NCBI RefSeq assembly: GCF_024220585.1
Contig: NZ_JAMXKF010000009.1
Location: forward strand, 186,001 to 250,000
DNA: 64,000 nucleotides
Reading direction: 5' to 3'
Source: Dyadobacter diqingensis
Lineage (GTDB): Bacteria > Bacteroidota > Bacteroidia > Cytophagales > Spirosomataceae
The position numbers and the translations under genes were made by a program. Under the pieces are notes generated by a model. That model ran no database searches. It worked only from the letters and a program-made list of their open reading frames with translations, and had not been told where the DNA came from. Positions 36,819 to 46,163 of the stretch are shown here, piece after piece (the stretch's first letter is position 1; each line of letters starts with the position of its first letter).

Positions 36819-38837
36819 ATGAATTTTGAACTCATTTCAGATTACCAGCCTACGGGGGATCAGCCTGAGGCAATCAGACAACTTTTACAGGGAATTGCAG
36901 CAGGCGAACCGGCTCAGACCTTACTTGGGGTAACGGGCTCCGGAAAGACTTTTACAGTCGCCAACGTTGTGTCGGAAATAAACCGGCCTACCTTGGTGCT
37001 GAGCCATAACAAAACACTGGCAGCCCAGCTATACGGTGAATTCAAGCAATTTTTTCCCAATAACGCGGTTGAATATTTCATCAGTTACTACGACTACTAT
37101 CAGCCGGAAGCGTTTATTTCCAGTACCAATACTTACATAGAAAAGGACCTGATGATCAATCAGGAAATTGAAAAGCTCAGGCTTCATACGGTGTCCTCGC
37201 TCATGAGCGGGCGTAGGGATGTGCTTGTGGTGGCCTCGGTTTCCTGTATTTATGGCGCGGGAAATCCTAATGAATATAAGAAAAGCATTGTTCGGGCCGC
37301 GGTAGGGGATATTGTGAGCCGGAATCAGTTTTTGTTCCGTCTGGTAGAAATTCTTTACAGCCGTACCGAGGTTGAATTTAGCCGTGGAACGTTCAGGGTA
37401 AAAGGTGATACGGTTGATATATTTCCGGGTTATGCGGATTTTGCCTACCGGATTATCTTTTTCGGGGATGAGATTGAGGAAATTCAACGCATAGAGCCGG
37501 AAAGCGGAAAGAAGATTTCTTCTGATAAAATCATAGCAATTTTTCCTGCGAATCTATTTGTGACCGGGCGAGATGTTCTTACACAGTCCATGAAGGAAAT
37601 TCAGGATGATCTGGTAAAACAAATTAACTATTTTACCAGCAATGGAAGATTGTCCGAAGCGGAAAGAGTTAAAGAACGTACGGAATTTGATATGGAAATG
37701 ATGCGCGAACTAGGATACTGTTCGGGCATTGAAAACTATTCACGATATTTTGACAGACGTATACCGGGGCAGCGACCATTTTGTTTGCTGGATTATTTCC
37801 CCGAAGATTTTTTGATGGTTGTGGACGAAAGTCACGCTACCATGCCTCAGATTAAAGCGATGTGGGGCGGTGACAGGTCGAGAAAAGAGGCGCTTGTGGA
37901 GTATGGTTTCCGCTTGCCGTCTGCTTTGGATAACCGCCCGCTAACATTCCAGGAGTTTGAAGATCTTACGCCGCAGACGATTTATGTGAGCGCGACACCA
38001 GCGGACTATGAACTTCGCCGTTCGGATGGTATCGTGGTTGAACAGATTATCCGCCCGACAGGATTGCTTGATCCTGAAATAGAAGTGCGTCCGAGTCTCA
38101 ACCAGATTGATGATTTACTTGAAGAAATAAACATACGAATCAAGCAGGGCGACCGGGTTTTGATCACAACGCTAACGAAGCGTATGGCAGAGGAGTTGAG
38201 CAAATACCTGGACCGGGTTGGTATCAAATGCCGGTATATTCACTCGGAGGTAAAGTCGCTGGATCGGGTTGAGATTCTGCGTGAACTGCGCCTGGGTATT
38301 TTTGATGTACTGGTGGGTGTAAACTTGTTGAGGGAAGGTTTGGATTTACCGGAAGTATCGCTGGTGGCGATCATGGATGCGGACAAAGAAGGATTTTTGA
38401 GAGATATCCGTTCATTGATTCAAACGATCGGACGGGCAGCCCGTAATGAAAATGGCAAAGTGTTAATGTATGCTGATGTCATAACCGGTTCAATGGAAAC
38501 TGCGATCAGTGAAACCAATCGGAGACGGAGTATTCAGCTTGCCTATAACGAGGAGCATGGAATTACGCCAAAAACAATTCTGAAATCGAAAGAGGCCATT
38601 ATGACCCAAACCTCGGTTGCTGATTCGAAACCAAGGAAAATATATGTTGAGCCATCCGAAATACGCATTGCTGCTGATCCGGTGGTGCAGTACATGGGTA
38701 AAAATGATCTTCAAAAACTGATTATTGAAACCCAGAAGAAAATGGAAAGTGCAGCAAAAGATATGGACTTTCTGGAAGCGGCAAGGCTAAGAGACGAGTT
38801 GCTGCAATTGAAAGAGCGGGTTAAGGAGAAGGCTTAG
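36819..38837 (+). CDS. uvrB: Excinuclease ABC subunit B
   Basis: 672 residues, standard UvrB length. Walker A is GVTGSGKT at 37-44. The beta-hairpin that probes damaged DNA includes YDYYQPEAFI. The helicase motif is TIGRAARN. The UVR domain at the C-terminus (LIIETQKKMESAAKDMDFLEAARLRD region) binds UvrC. It acts in nucleotide excision repair with UvrA and UvrC, neither of which is in this window. Confidence 0.97.
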   Translation: MNFELISDYQPTGDQPEAIRQLLQGIAAGEPAQTLLGVTGSGKTFTVANVVSEINRPTLVLSHNKTLAAQLYGEFKQFFPNNAVEYFISYYDYYQPEAFISSTNTYIEKDLMINQEIEKLRLHTVSSLMSGRRDVLVVASVSCIYGAGNPNEYKKSIVRAAVGDIVSRNQFLFRLVEILYSRTEVEFSRGTFRVKGDTVDIFPGYADFAYRIIFFGDEIEEIQRIEPESGKKISSDKIIAIFPANLFVTGRDVLTQSMKEIQDDLVKQINYFTSNGRLSEAERVKERTEFDMEMMRELGYCSGIENYSRYFDRRIPGQRPFCLLDYFPEDFLMVVDESHATMPQIKAMWGGDRSRKEALVEYGFRLPSALDNRPLTFQEFEDLTPQTIYVSATPADYELRRSDGIVVEQIIRPTGLLDPEIEVRPSLNQIDDLLEEINIRIKQGDRVLITTLTKRMAEELSKYLDRVGIKCRYIHSEVKSLDRVEILRELRLGIFDVLVGVNLLREGLDLPEVSLVAIMDADKEGFLRDIRSLIQTIGRAARNENGKVLMYADVITGSMETAISETNRRRSIQLAYNEEHGITPKTILKSKEAIMTQTSVADSKPRKIYVEPSEIRIAADPVVQYMGKNDLQKLIIETQKKMESAAKDMDFLEAARLRDELLQLKERVKEKA

Positions 38838-38852
38838 GTATTTAAATTTTGA

Positions 38853-38903
38853 TTTTTTCTACAAGTATTTCGGTGCTTTGCACCTGAATACCTGTAGAAA
38901 AAA
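38853..38903. terminator. Bidirectional terminator between uvrB and nucleotidase gene
   Basis: Imperfect arms of about 24 nt (TTTTTTCTACAAGTATTTC.. and ..TGAATACCTGTAGAAAAAA) closing on GGTGC/GCACC, with A and T runs at the two ends. It serves both convergent genes. Confidence 0.8.
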
Positions 38904-38906
38904 TGG

Positions 38907-39446
38907 CTAAACAACCCCAACATGCTCCCGCAATAAATTAACCGCCTCAGCCCAGTTGTTAACCCTTGTATGTTTGGTGACATTGATATTATGTCCGGCA
39001 GTGAAAAGAATCGGCATCCCTTTATGGAAGTCGAGGTTTTTTAAATGGTCATCAATCAGGAAATCTGTGCCAATCACACTTTTGTCTCCACAGAAAATGA
39101 TGTTTCTCCATGTAATAAAAGGAAAATGCTCGGCCAGCCAATTGTATTTTTCGGGCAATGAATTCGGGAATTCCATGGCTGCCGAAACGATATAAACTTC
39201 AAAATCCTCCTGCAATTCTTTCAGAGCTTCAATGGCTCCTTCAATGACAGGCGCGTTGCGGAAAAAGCCAGGTTTGTAAATAAGGCTTCGCGCGGCGGCA
39301 GGATCAGGAAATGCAAAATCCTCTGGTTTTCCCAATAATTCCTCCTTCTCAACCCGAATACCATATTCCTGCTCATATAACTTAATCCAGTTTGTCTCAA
39401 TATCGGCGATGACATTGTCCATGTCAATGGCTACTGTTTTTTTCAT
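38907..39446 (-). CDS. 5'(3')-deoxyribonucleotidase, HAD superfamily
   Basis: 179 residues from the ATG at 39446. The frame extends upstream to 39521, but MKKTVAIDMDNVIADIE is the natural N-terminus. HAD motif I is DMDNVIAD, and motif III/IV is the late FLIDDHLKNL. Members of the NT5C family dephosphorylate deoxynucleoside monophosphates. It is divergent from a DeoR-type regulator with a 154-bp repeat-rich gap between the two starts, so the regulator may control it. Confidence 0.85.
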   Translation of the reverse strand: MKKTVAIDMDNVIADIETNWIKLYEQEYGIRVEKEELLGKPEDFAFPDPAAARSLIYKPGFFRNAPVIEGAIEALKELQEDFEVYIVSAAMEFPNSLPEKYNWLAEHFPFITWRNIIFCGDKSVIGTDFLIDDHLKNLDFHKGMPILFTAGHNINVTKHTRVNNWAEAVNLLREHVGVV

Positions 39447-39500
39447 GGGTATGTTTTTTGTTAAATTTTTGATCAAAGAATGAAACAATATGTTGCTATT

Positions 39501-39581
39501 ATTTGCAATTTTGTGCTGCAAATGTAAGTATATATTGCAATAATTTGCAGTATTAAATCAAAATTAATATTTATATTTGCA
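39501..39581. promoter_or_regulatory. ATTTGCA repeat cluster, candidate DeoR operator
   Basis: ATTTGCA occurs at 39501-39507, 39543-39549 and 39575-39581, and inverted (TGCAAAT) at 39517-39523. A partial copy, ATTGCAA, is at 39534-39540. The first two face each other with a 9-bp gap. The cluster fills the region between the two divergent starts. Confidence 0.55.
39544..39579 (+). promoter_or_regulatory. Candidate promoter of the DeoR regulator gene
   Basis: TATATTTG at 39572-39579 matches TAnnTTTG, with TTTG at 39544-39547 (24 bp spacing, slightly long). Both boxes overlap ATTTGCA repeats, so binding there would block transcription. Transcription starting near 39586 leaves about 15 nt before the ATG at 39601. 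Confidence 0.5.
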
Positions 39582-39600
39582 AAAAGCTGAACGAATAACG

Positions 39601-40350
39601 ATGTTAAAAGAGGAACGGTTTCAGGTTATACTGAATCAATTGGGACAGGACCAAAAGGTACTTTTGTCCGGTTTAAGTGATATTTTAAAGGTTTCGGAAG
39701 ATACGGTAAGAAGGGACATCAAGGAACTGGCAGATCAGGGATTGTTAAAATCTGTGCGGGGGGGAGCTGTGCCACATGCGCCAGGCCCGCATAATTTTAA
39801 AGACCGGGTAGAATATGGCAATGACCAAAAAAAAGTGATTGCCAATAAGGCGTTAAGATTTTTAAAGGATGGACAAGTTGTCATTTTTGATGGTGGAACC
39901 TCTGCGATGCTGATCGCGCAGGCTTTGCCCAAAGACATTCGATTGACGGTCGTTACCAATAGTTTTCCTATCGCCAGTATTTTAGAAGAGCATGATAAGG
40001 TGGAAGTGTTGTTTGCGGGCGGACGGCTTTTAAAAAGTTCGTTCGTAACGATCGGGCATGAGACGATTCAGTATTTCAAAAAATTCAGGGCCGATATATG
40101 TTTTTTTGGAATTTGCAGTATCCACTCGGAGCTGGGAGTGACCGGCCCGGACTACGAGGAAAGTGAAGTCAAAAGAGCGATGGTTGAATCTTCGAGAGAG
40201 GTTATTGCACTCTCAACAATAGAAAAACTTGGTACCGCGGAGGCTTATTATATTTGTCCGACCAATCAGTTAACGACAATTGTAACCGATCAGCCGGACG
40301 ATATGAGTGACTTTAACATCTACAAGGAAATGGGGATCAGAATGGTTTGA
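39601..40350 (+). CDS. DeoR/GlpR family transcriptional regulator
   Basis: 249 residues from the ATG at 39601. The frame could start at a TTG at 39577, but that codon lies in the -7 promoter box. A winged-helix domain covers 1-60 (LSDILKVSEDTVRRDIKELADQGLL), with the VRGGAV linker typical of DeoR regulators. The sugar-phosphate-sensing DeoRC domain covers 75-235 (DGGTSAMLIAQAL, VVTNSFPIASIL, GHETIQYFKKFRADICFFGI). It is probably autoregulated through the ATTTGCA cluster. The effector is unknown. Confidence 0.92.
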   Translation: MLKEERFQVILNQLGQDQKVLLSGLSDILKVSEDTVRRDIKELADQGLLKSVRGGAVPHAPGPHNFKDRVEYGNDQKKVIANKALRFLKDGQVVIFDGGTSAMLIAQALPKDIRLTVVTNSFPIASILEEHDKVEVLFAGGRLLKSSFVTIGHETIQYFKKFRADICFFGICSIHSELGVTGPDYEESEVKRAMVESSREVIALSTIEKLGTAEAYYICPTNQLTTIVTDQPDDMSDFNIYKEMGIRMV

Positions 40351-40352
40351 TG

Positions 40353-40508
40353 CTATTCCTGATCTTCGGATGTCTGCTCGATTTTGGTGAAAGTGTCATC
40401 CATCGTTTTTGTTTCCTGATTTAAAACATTGGCAAAACCCAGCATGTAGGCAATGGTTAAATACCTGACCCACTTGATGGTCCGGAGAATTATTTTACTA
40501 ATTTTCAT
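40353..40508 (-). CDS. Small protein of unknown function, 51 residues
   Basis: Read from the ATG at 40508 (MKISKIILRTIKWVRYLTIA); an upstream ATG at 40535 gives 60 residues. It has a basic amphipathic or membrane-active first half and an acidic tail ending EQTSEDQE. It converges on the DeoR gene with a 2-bp gap between stops. No family recognised; it may not be translated. Confidence 0.35.
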   Translation of the reverse strand: MKISKIILRTIKWVRYLTIAYMLGFANVLNQETKTMDDTFTKIEQTSEDQE

Positions 40509-40633
40509 GATTCCTGAGTTGACTAAATAAAACATACGGAAAGCCCGTCTCCGTCTACAATAGGATAGGGTAAACCGTTTTACCGGAATTTCGGATAAAG
40601 AATGTTTAGATAATGGACAGATGGATTGTCCGC

Positions 40634-41023
40634 TCAGGAGATAGCGTCATCGTCGCCGGAACATAAAGTTCTGTGCTGAAAATGGATAATTGTATGCTGA
40701 GGTAAAAATGAAGAGATTGCTGCTTGTCTAGTAAAAGCAACTTTGACCAGACTATTCAGGGTTCTGGATAAGGTATTTATTTTAAGAGATTGTGTGCTGT
40801 GGTTTTGGAACGTTATGCGTTTTTGAGAAGAAACAGGATATTCGGTAATGTGTTTTGTGTTCCCAAAAATTCTTGTGTCCCGATGGACAAACTCAACAGC
40901 GAAAAGTTTACCGATTGACGGGCTTTCCTGAAAATAAGAAAATCCGGTTGACAGCAACAGGAAAAACAACCAATGAAGCATCGGTGTTTTAAATCTGGTC
41001 TGTTGGATGGATCTCATAGTCAA
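40634..41023 (-). CDS. Possible small exported protein, 129 residues
   Basis: The frame holds a signal-like stretch (MLHWLFFLLLSTGFSYF, from residue 15). The rest has no recognised family and a base composition that is not clearly coding. It starts 48 bp beyond the SDR stop on the same strand. Low confidence that it is real. Confidence 0.35.
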   Translation of the reverse strand: MTMRSIQQTRFKTPMLHWLFFLLLSTGFSYFQESPSIGKLFAVEFVHRDTRIFGNTKHITEYPVSSQKRITFQNHSTQSLKINTLSRTLNSLVKVAFTRQAAISSFLPQHTIIHFQHRTLCSGDDDAIS

Positions 41024-41071
41024 TTCGTTATTTTATAGCAAGATACGCCAATTTACTATTAGTTTCAATTT

Positions 41072-41851
41072 TTACCTCGGTCCCATTCTTATGGCACCGT
41101 CCAAACGAATCACCTCGCCGTTTAACATCGGATTTTCTACGATTGATTTGGCCAGCAAAGCATATTCCGAAGGCCGTCCAAGGCGTGAAGGAAAAGGAAC
41201 CTGCTGTCCCAAAGATAATCTGGCTTCTTCCGGCAAATCCATCAATAGAGGCGTTTCAAATAGTCCTGGTGCGATGGTCATAACCCGGATTCCTGTTTTG
41301 GCGAATTCACGTGCTATGGGTAGTGTCATGCTTACAATTCCGCCTTTACTTGCCGCATAAGCTGCCTGCCCGATTTGTCCGTCGTAAGCCGCAACCGAAG
41401 CTGTGTTAATGATGACACCACGTTCGCCTTCTTCATTAGGGTTGTTTTTCTCCATTGCAAAACCTGCAAGTCGTATCACATTAAAAGTCCCGATCAGGTT
41501 TACACGGATTGTTTTTTCAAAAATATTCAATGCATGCGGGCCATAAACGCCGTCAACTTTTCCAATGGTTTTACGCGCCAGGGCAATACCGGCGCAATTC
41601 ACGGCGATCTGGATTGAGCCAAATGTTTCCAACCCAGCACTAAGCGCCAGCCTCACATCGACATCATCGGAAACATTTGTTTTGAAGAATCTCAGTTGAC
41701 CGGAAAACTCCTTTTCAAGTGCTTTTCCGGAAATTTCATTTAGATCAAGGATAATCACCCGCGCACCATGCGACAGGAATAAACGTGCAGTGGCTTCGCC
41801 AAGGCCCGAAGCACCGCCGGTGATGAGCGCTGTGGAGTTTTGTAATTGCAT
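41072..41851 (-). CDS. SDR oxidoreductase, 3-hydroxyacyl-CoA dehydrogenase type 2-like
   Basis: 259 residues. The cofactor motif is [10 protein letters not shown] and NCAGIA is the NNAG equivalent. The active site is YAASKGG. The ending [18 protein letters not shown] is characteristic of the HSD17B10-like group, which oxidises 3-hydroxyacyl-CoA in fatty acid or isoleucine breakdown. That role is inferred from resemblance only. Confidence 0.9.
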   Translation of the reverse strand: MQLQNSTALITGGASGLGEATARLFLSHGARVIILDLNEISGKALEKEFSGQLRFFKTNVSDDVDVRLALSAGLETFGSIQIAVNCAGIALARKTIGKVDGVYGPHALNIFEKTIRVNLIGTFNVIRLAGFAMEKNNPNEEGERGVIINTASVAAYDGQIGQAAYAASKGGIVSMTLPIAREFAKTGIRVMTIAPGLFETPLLMDLPEEARLSLGQQVPFPSRLGRPSEYALLAKSIVENPMLNGEVIRLDGAIRMGPR

Positions 41852-41877
41852 GAAGTGTCGACGCTAATTATAATGAA

Positions 41878-42063
41878 TCACTTATCACTTCGAACTCTAT
41901 TTAATATATGGTCAGGAATTGGATGCTTTTCTAAAAACGCGCGGGCTTCATCGTTTTTCCTCTGAGCCGCAGGAGATACCGGCATATTATCTAAAGATTT
42001 ATCAACGTAGATTCCTCCATAAACTGGTTTTTTATCAACAACTTTTGATTCTAATGATTTCAT
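41878..42063 (-). CDS. Small partner of the DUF6934 protein, 61 residues
   Basis: A 61-residue hydrophilic, charged protein (MKSLESKVVDKKPVYGGIYVD..; ending DHILNRVRSDK). It starts 11 bp after the DUF6934 stop, so the two are almost surely co-transcribed. I recognise no family. The size and charge would suit an antitoxin or regulatory partner, but nothing in the sequence proves this. Confidence 0.6.
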   Translation of the reverse strand: MKSLESKVVDKKPVYGGIYVDKSLDNMPVSPAAQRKNDEARAFLEKHPIPDHILNRVRSDK

Positions 42064-42074
42064 ATCTAGCTAGT

Positions 42075-42527
42075 TTAATCTAAATTATTGACACTTTTAA
42101 CAATCAAAAAACTATCAAATGATAAGTTTGGTTCAAATGGAACCCATCCATTACTTGTTGATCCATATATAATTAAATCCTTTTCAAGATCAAGGTATGT
42201 CTTATTTATAGAAATCTGGTATAATCGTGTTCGGGATTTTGAACTTCCCTTGAAATAAACAGCCTTATCAGGATAGTAGATAAAGAAAAGTTTAATAGCT
42301 TTCATGACCGTTGCTAAAACTTCTGGCATATCGCCATTGTCGGTTATAGACAAATCATTTTCCTGATGAGTCACTGGATTATAGTCCAGTAAAGCTAGAT
42401 TGTATATTGCATCTGACAACGGTCTAAATTGTATTATCTTTTCAAAAACGCCCCGCTTCCCAATACTTTGGAATTGAAAACGGGTGTTGTCTTTGTTTAT
42501 ATTTAGTGTGTATGGTTTGTAATTCAT
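42075..42527 (-). CDS. DUF6934 family protein
   Basis: 150 residues from the ATG at 42527 (MNYKPYTLNINKDN). The frame extends to 42593 but that part is repeat DNA. Conserved features I recall for DUF6934 are YNLALLDYNP, the NGDMPEVLATV block, YYPDKAVYFKGSSKSRTRLYQI (in parts) and the GWVPFEPN ending. The family is restricted to Bacteroidota and has no known function. Members are often followed by a small gene, as here, so a toxin-antitoxin-like pair is possible but unproven. Confidence 0.75.
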   Translation of the reverse strand: MNYKPYTLNINKDNTRFQFQSIGKRGVFEKIIQFRPLSDAIYNLALLDYNPVTHQENDLSITDNGDMPEVLATVMKAIKLFFIYYPDKAVYFKGSSKSRTRLYQISINKTYLDLEKDLIIYGSTSNGWVPFEPNLSFDSFLIVKSVNNLD

Positions 42528-42552
42528 TACATGCTGATAAGGCAACCTACAA

Positions 42553-42704
42553 TATTGAGTTACGCAGAGCTTCACAGAGTAAAACTTTACCAAACCTGCA
42601 TTCTCATATCTAATACGTAACAGATCAACATAAGTTACACAAGTACAAGAAAAAGGAGCCCCACAAAGACAAAACCATCTCTGTGAAACTCCTTTTTTAC
42701 TCTT
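42553..42704. repeat. Degenerate CACAGAG-type repeat with terminator-like hairpin
   Basis: TTACGCAGAG and TTCACAGAG near 42555-42575, and CTCTGTGAAACTCC near 42679-42692, resemble the perfect copy at 53852-53954 but are decayed. The stem AAAAAGGAG (42650-42658) / CTCCTTTTT (42689-42697) with flanking T runs probably ends ileS transcription on the minus strand. Confidence 0.5.
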
Positions 42705-42731
42705 CTAACGCTGCGTTTCCTTACCTACAAA

Positions 42732-45700
42732 TCAGGACACAACTTCAATTTTTACCTTCAATAAGAATTCGTCCATTTCAATCTCAGTGGCAGAACCATT
42801 CAGGTCACCAACGAGGTTAAGATCCAATGCCTGAACTTCCTGACAGATATATTCCCGGTTAGCAGTAACTGCGCTTGCCAATAATTCATCATTGTTTTGA
42901 AGTGTGATCCGGATTTTATCCGTTACTTCAAAACCGCTGTCTTTCCGAAGATTTTGAACGCGGTTGACAAAGTCGCGGGCGATACCTTCCAGGCGAAGTT
43001 CATCGGTCACGGTAATATCCAACGCCACGGTTAATCCGTTTTCACTTGCAACCAGCCATCCCGGAACGTCTTCTGTGTAGATTTCCACTTCGTCAATCAA
43101 AATCGCGGCTACCGGTTGAAGGTCAGTGATTAAATACTGTCCATCTTTTTCCAGTTGTTTGATCTCATTGTTGTCCCAAAGCTTGATCTTCTCCGCCACA
43201 GCCTGCATATCCTTGCCAAACTTTTTACCTAAGACCTTAAAGTTTGGTTTTGCTCTTTTATGGAAGAAACCGTCGTTATCATTGATTGCGTCAACATCTT
43301 TCACATTAACTTCTGAGAGGATAATCGAAGCAACCTGATGGATCTGACGACTTGTTTTTTCTGTCAAAGCCGGGATCAATACTTTTGAAAGTGGCTGACG
43401 TACTTTTAGTTTATGTTTTTTACGGATCGAATGGACCAGCGAACTGATCGACTGAGCCATTTCCATTGCTTCTTCCAGATCCAGGTCGATGTCGCTATAC
43501 TCAACAACCGGCCAATGTGTAAGGTGTACCGAGTCGTATTTTAAGTGGGAATTCGCTTTGATCGATTCTTCTCTTATTCCGTCCGTCAGGCTTTTGTATA
43601 ACCATTCCGCAAAGAAAGGAGCAATTGGTGACATCAGCTGTGATACCGTTACCAAACAATGCTGTAAGGTTTCATAAGCTGCTTTTTTATCTTCTGTCAG
43701 GCCAGTATTTTCGCTGGACGGATTCCAGAAACGACGGCGATTCAAACGGATATACCAGTTTGAAAGCTGATCTGTTACGAAATCCTGCACCAAACGGCCC
43801 GCTTTTGTCGGGTTGTAATCGTCAAACTGCTCGCCAACTTCTTTGATCAACGTATTTAGTTTTGACAAAATCCAGCGGTCAAGCTCTGTTCTGCTCTCAA
43901 CAGGAACTGCTGTGGCTTCATGGAAATTATAGCCGTCAAGGTTTGCGTAAAGGGCAAAGAAGTTATAAGTGTTCAGCAGCGTTCCGAAAAACTTACGCTG
44001 CACTTCCTGGATTCCGTCAATATTGAATTTCAGGTTATCCCATGGCTCGGCATTGGTGATCATATACCAGCGCGTCGCGTCAGGGCCATATTTCCCTAAA
44101 GTTTCGAATGGATCGACGGCGTTTCCAAGACGTTTTGACATCTTGTTTCCGTTTTTATCCAAAACCAAACCAGTGGAAACGACATTTTTAAATGCTACCG
44201 AATCAAACAACATTCCCGCAATGGCATGGAGCGTGAAGAACCAGCCACGTGTCTGGTCAACACCTTCCGAAATGAAATCTGCCGGATAACTTTCGTTGAA
44301 AGTTTCGTGGTTTTCGAACGGATAATGCCATTGCGCATAAGGCATCGCACCCGAGTCAAACCAAACGTCGATCAGGTCCGGCTCGCGGAACATGACGCTG
44401 CCTTGTGATGAAACGAAATAGATATTGTCAACATAAGGACGGTGCAGATCGAAATCTCCTTCACCCAGTTTTGCAAGATAGGTTTTGTTGCTCTCGGCTT
44501 GTTCTGCTGATAGTTTGCCGGAAGCATTTGCATTTTCAAGCAATTGTTTCAGTTCGCTGATCGAGCCCACACAAACTTCTTCTCCATCCTCACTCCGCCA
44601 GATCGGAAGCGGTGTTCCCCAGTAACGAGAACGTGATAAGTTCCAGTCAACCAGGTTTTCCAGCCAGTTTCCGAAACGCCCTGTTCCGGTACTTTCCGGT
44701 TTCCAGTTGATGGTTTTGTTCAGTTCAACCAGTTTATCCTTCATCGCCGTGGTTTTGATAAACCAGCTATCCAATGGATAATATAAAACCGGTTTATCTG
44801 TACGCCAGCAATGCGGATATGTATGTTCGTATTTTTCAACCTTGAAAGCTTTGCCTTCCTCTTTCAGTCTGATCGCGATCAACACGTCAGTTGCACGGAA
44901 TTCCGGATCAGCCTGTTCTTCTGCGGAATAATATTCAGGTTTTACAAAACGACCTGCATAGTCTGTGATTTCTTTCACAAAACGTCCGCGACGGTCCACG
45001 ATCGGTACTTCCTTGCCGTTTTCATCCTTCACCATAATGGCAGGGATTCCGTTGGCATGAGAAACCCGGAAGTCGTCCGCTCCAAAAGTCGGAGAAGTAT
45101 GAACAACACCCGTTCCATCCTCAGTTGTTACGAAATCACCGATAATCACGCGGAAAGCTGGTTTTTCGGGCTGAACGTAAGGCATCAGTTGCTCGTATTC
45201 AACACCTTCCAGATCTTTTCCTTTAAATTCCTTCAAAACAGTCCACGGCAATAACTTCTTATCGCTCAGCGCATAATTTTCAAAGTCTCCGTCTTTACCC
45301 TTTTCGGTAAAATATTTACCAATCAGATCCTTAGCCAGAATCACCTCGACAGGCTCATAGGTATAAGGGTTGAAGGTTTTTACCAATACATAGGTAATGT
45401 TAGCGCCAACCGTCAACGCTGAGTTTGCAGGCAAAGTCCATGGTGTTGTTGTCCAGGCCAATATGCGCAGGTCAACCAGTCCGTTAACGTCAGCAAAAAC
45501 AGGATAACTTTCTACCGCTTTTACCTTAAACATTGCTACAATCGTCGTGTCTTTCACGTCTTTGTAGGTGCCAGGCATGTTCAGCTCGTGCGACGAAAGA
45601 CCTGTGCCGGCAGCTGGTGAATAAGGCTGAATGGTGTAACCTTTATATAATAATCCTTTGTCGTAAAGCTTTTTAAGTAGGCTCCAAAGGCTTTCGATGT

Positions 45701-46163
45701 AATTGTTTTCGTAGGTTACATACGGGTTTTCAAGATCCACCCAGTAGCCCATTTTTTCAGTAAGATCATTCCATTGGTCGGTAAATTTCATGACCGTCTG
45801 GCGACATCTTTCATTGTATTCTTCTACCGAAATCGTTTTTCCGATATCGTCTTTTGTAATGCCAAGTTCTTTTTCAACCTGCAATTCAACAGGCAGACCG
45901 TGTGTATCCCAGCCACCTTTACGTTTCACCTGAAAGCCCTGAAGTGTTTTATAACGACAGAAAATATCCTTAATCGAACGCGCCATTACGTGGTGAATAC
46001 CCGGAGTTCCGTTTGCGGAGGGAGGGCCTTCGTAAAAAGTAAATGAGGGAGAACCTTCACGCGTATCAACCGACGCTTCAAATATTCTATTGTCTTTCCA
46101 GAATTTCAGTATATCATCACCAATTTGTGGATAACTGAGGTTTTTATACTCTTTGTAGTTCAT
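42732..46163 (-). CDS. ileS: Isoleucine--tRNA ligase
   Basis: 1143 residues, a long-form class I synthetase. The HIGH-type signature is GIHH at 55-58, and the KMSKS loop is GNKMSKRLG. The editing domain (about 190-400) has the WTTTPWTLPANSAL motif. The C-terminal anticodon-binding region follows. It charges tRNA-Ile. Length over 1100 is normal for Bacteroidota. Its start is the ATG at 46163, preceded by heptamer repeats. Confidence 0.97.
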   Translation of the reverse strand: MNYKEYKNLSYPQIGDDILKFWKDNRIFEASVDTREGSPSFTFYEGPPSANGTPGIHHVMARSIKDIFCRYKTLQGFQVKRKGGWDTHGLPVELQVEKELGITKDDIGKTISVEEYNERCRQTVMKFTDQWNDLTEKMGYWVDLENPYVTYENNYIESLWSLLKKLYDKGLLYKGYTIQPYSPAAGTGLSSHELNMPGTYKDVKDTTIVAMFKVKAVESYPVFADVNGLVDLRILAWTTTPWTLPANSALTVGANITYVLVKTFNPYTYEPVEVILAKDLIGKYFTEKGKDGDFENYALSDKKLLPWTVLKEFKGKDLEGVEYEQLMPYVQPEKPAFRVIIGDFVTTEDGTGVVHTSPTFGADDFRVSHANGIPAIMVKDENGKEVPIVDRRGRFVKEITDYAGRFVKPEYYSAEEQADPEFRATDVLIAIRLKEEGKAFKVEKYEHTYPHCWRTDKPVLYYPLDSWFIKTTAMKDKLVELNKTINWKPESTGTGRFGNWLENLVDWNLSRSRYWGTPLPIWRSEDGEEVCVGSISELKQLLENANASGKLSAEQAESNKTYLAKLGEGDFDLHRPYVDNIYFVSSQGSVMFREPDLIDVWFDSGAMPYAQWHYPFENHETFNESYPADFISEGVDQTRGWFFTLHAIAGMLFDSVAFKNVVSTGLVLDKNGNKMSKRLGNAVDPFETLGKYGPDATRWYMITNAEPWDNLKFNIDGIQEVQRKFFGTLLNTYNFFALYANLDGYNFHEATAVPVESRTELDRWILSKLNTLIKEVGEQFDDYNPTKAGRLVQDFVTDQLSNWYIRLNRRRFWNPSSENTGLTEDKKAAYETLQHCLVTVSQLMSPIAPFFAEWLYKSLTDGIREESIKANSHLKYDSVHLTHWPVVEYSDIDLDLEEAMEMAQSISSLVHSIRKKHKLKVRQPLSKVLIPALTEKTSRQIHQVASIILSEVNVKDVDAINDNDGFFHKRAKPNFKVLGKKFGKDMQAVAEKIKLWDNNEIKQLEKDGQYLITDLQPVAAILIDEVEIYTEDVPGWLVASENGLTVALDITVTDELRLEGIARDFVNRVQNLRKDSGFEVTDKIRITLQNNDELLASAVTANREYICQEVQALDLNLVGDLNGSATEIEMDEFLLKVKIEVVS

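Noticed and set aside
39577-39600. TTG start for the DeoR gene
   Set aside because: The codon is part of the TATATTTG -7 box, so it would lie upstream of the transcript start; the ATG at 39601 is better.
42528-42593. Longer N-terminus of the DUF6934 protein
   Set aside because: This part is read from CACAGAG-type repeat DNA and does not resemble the family; MNYKPYTLN at 42527 is the natural start.
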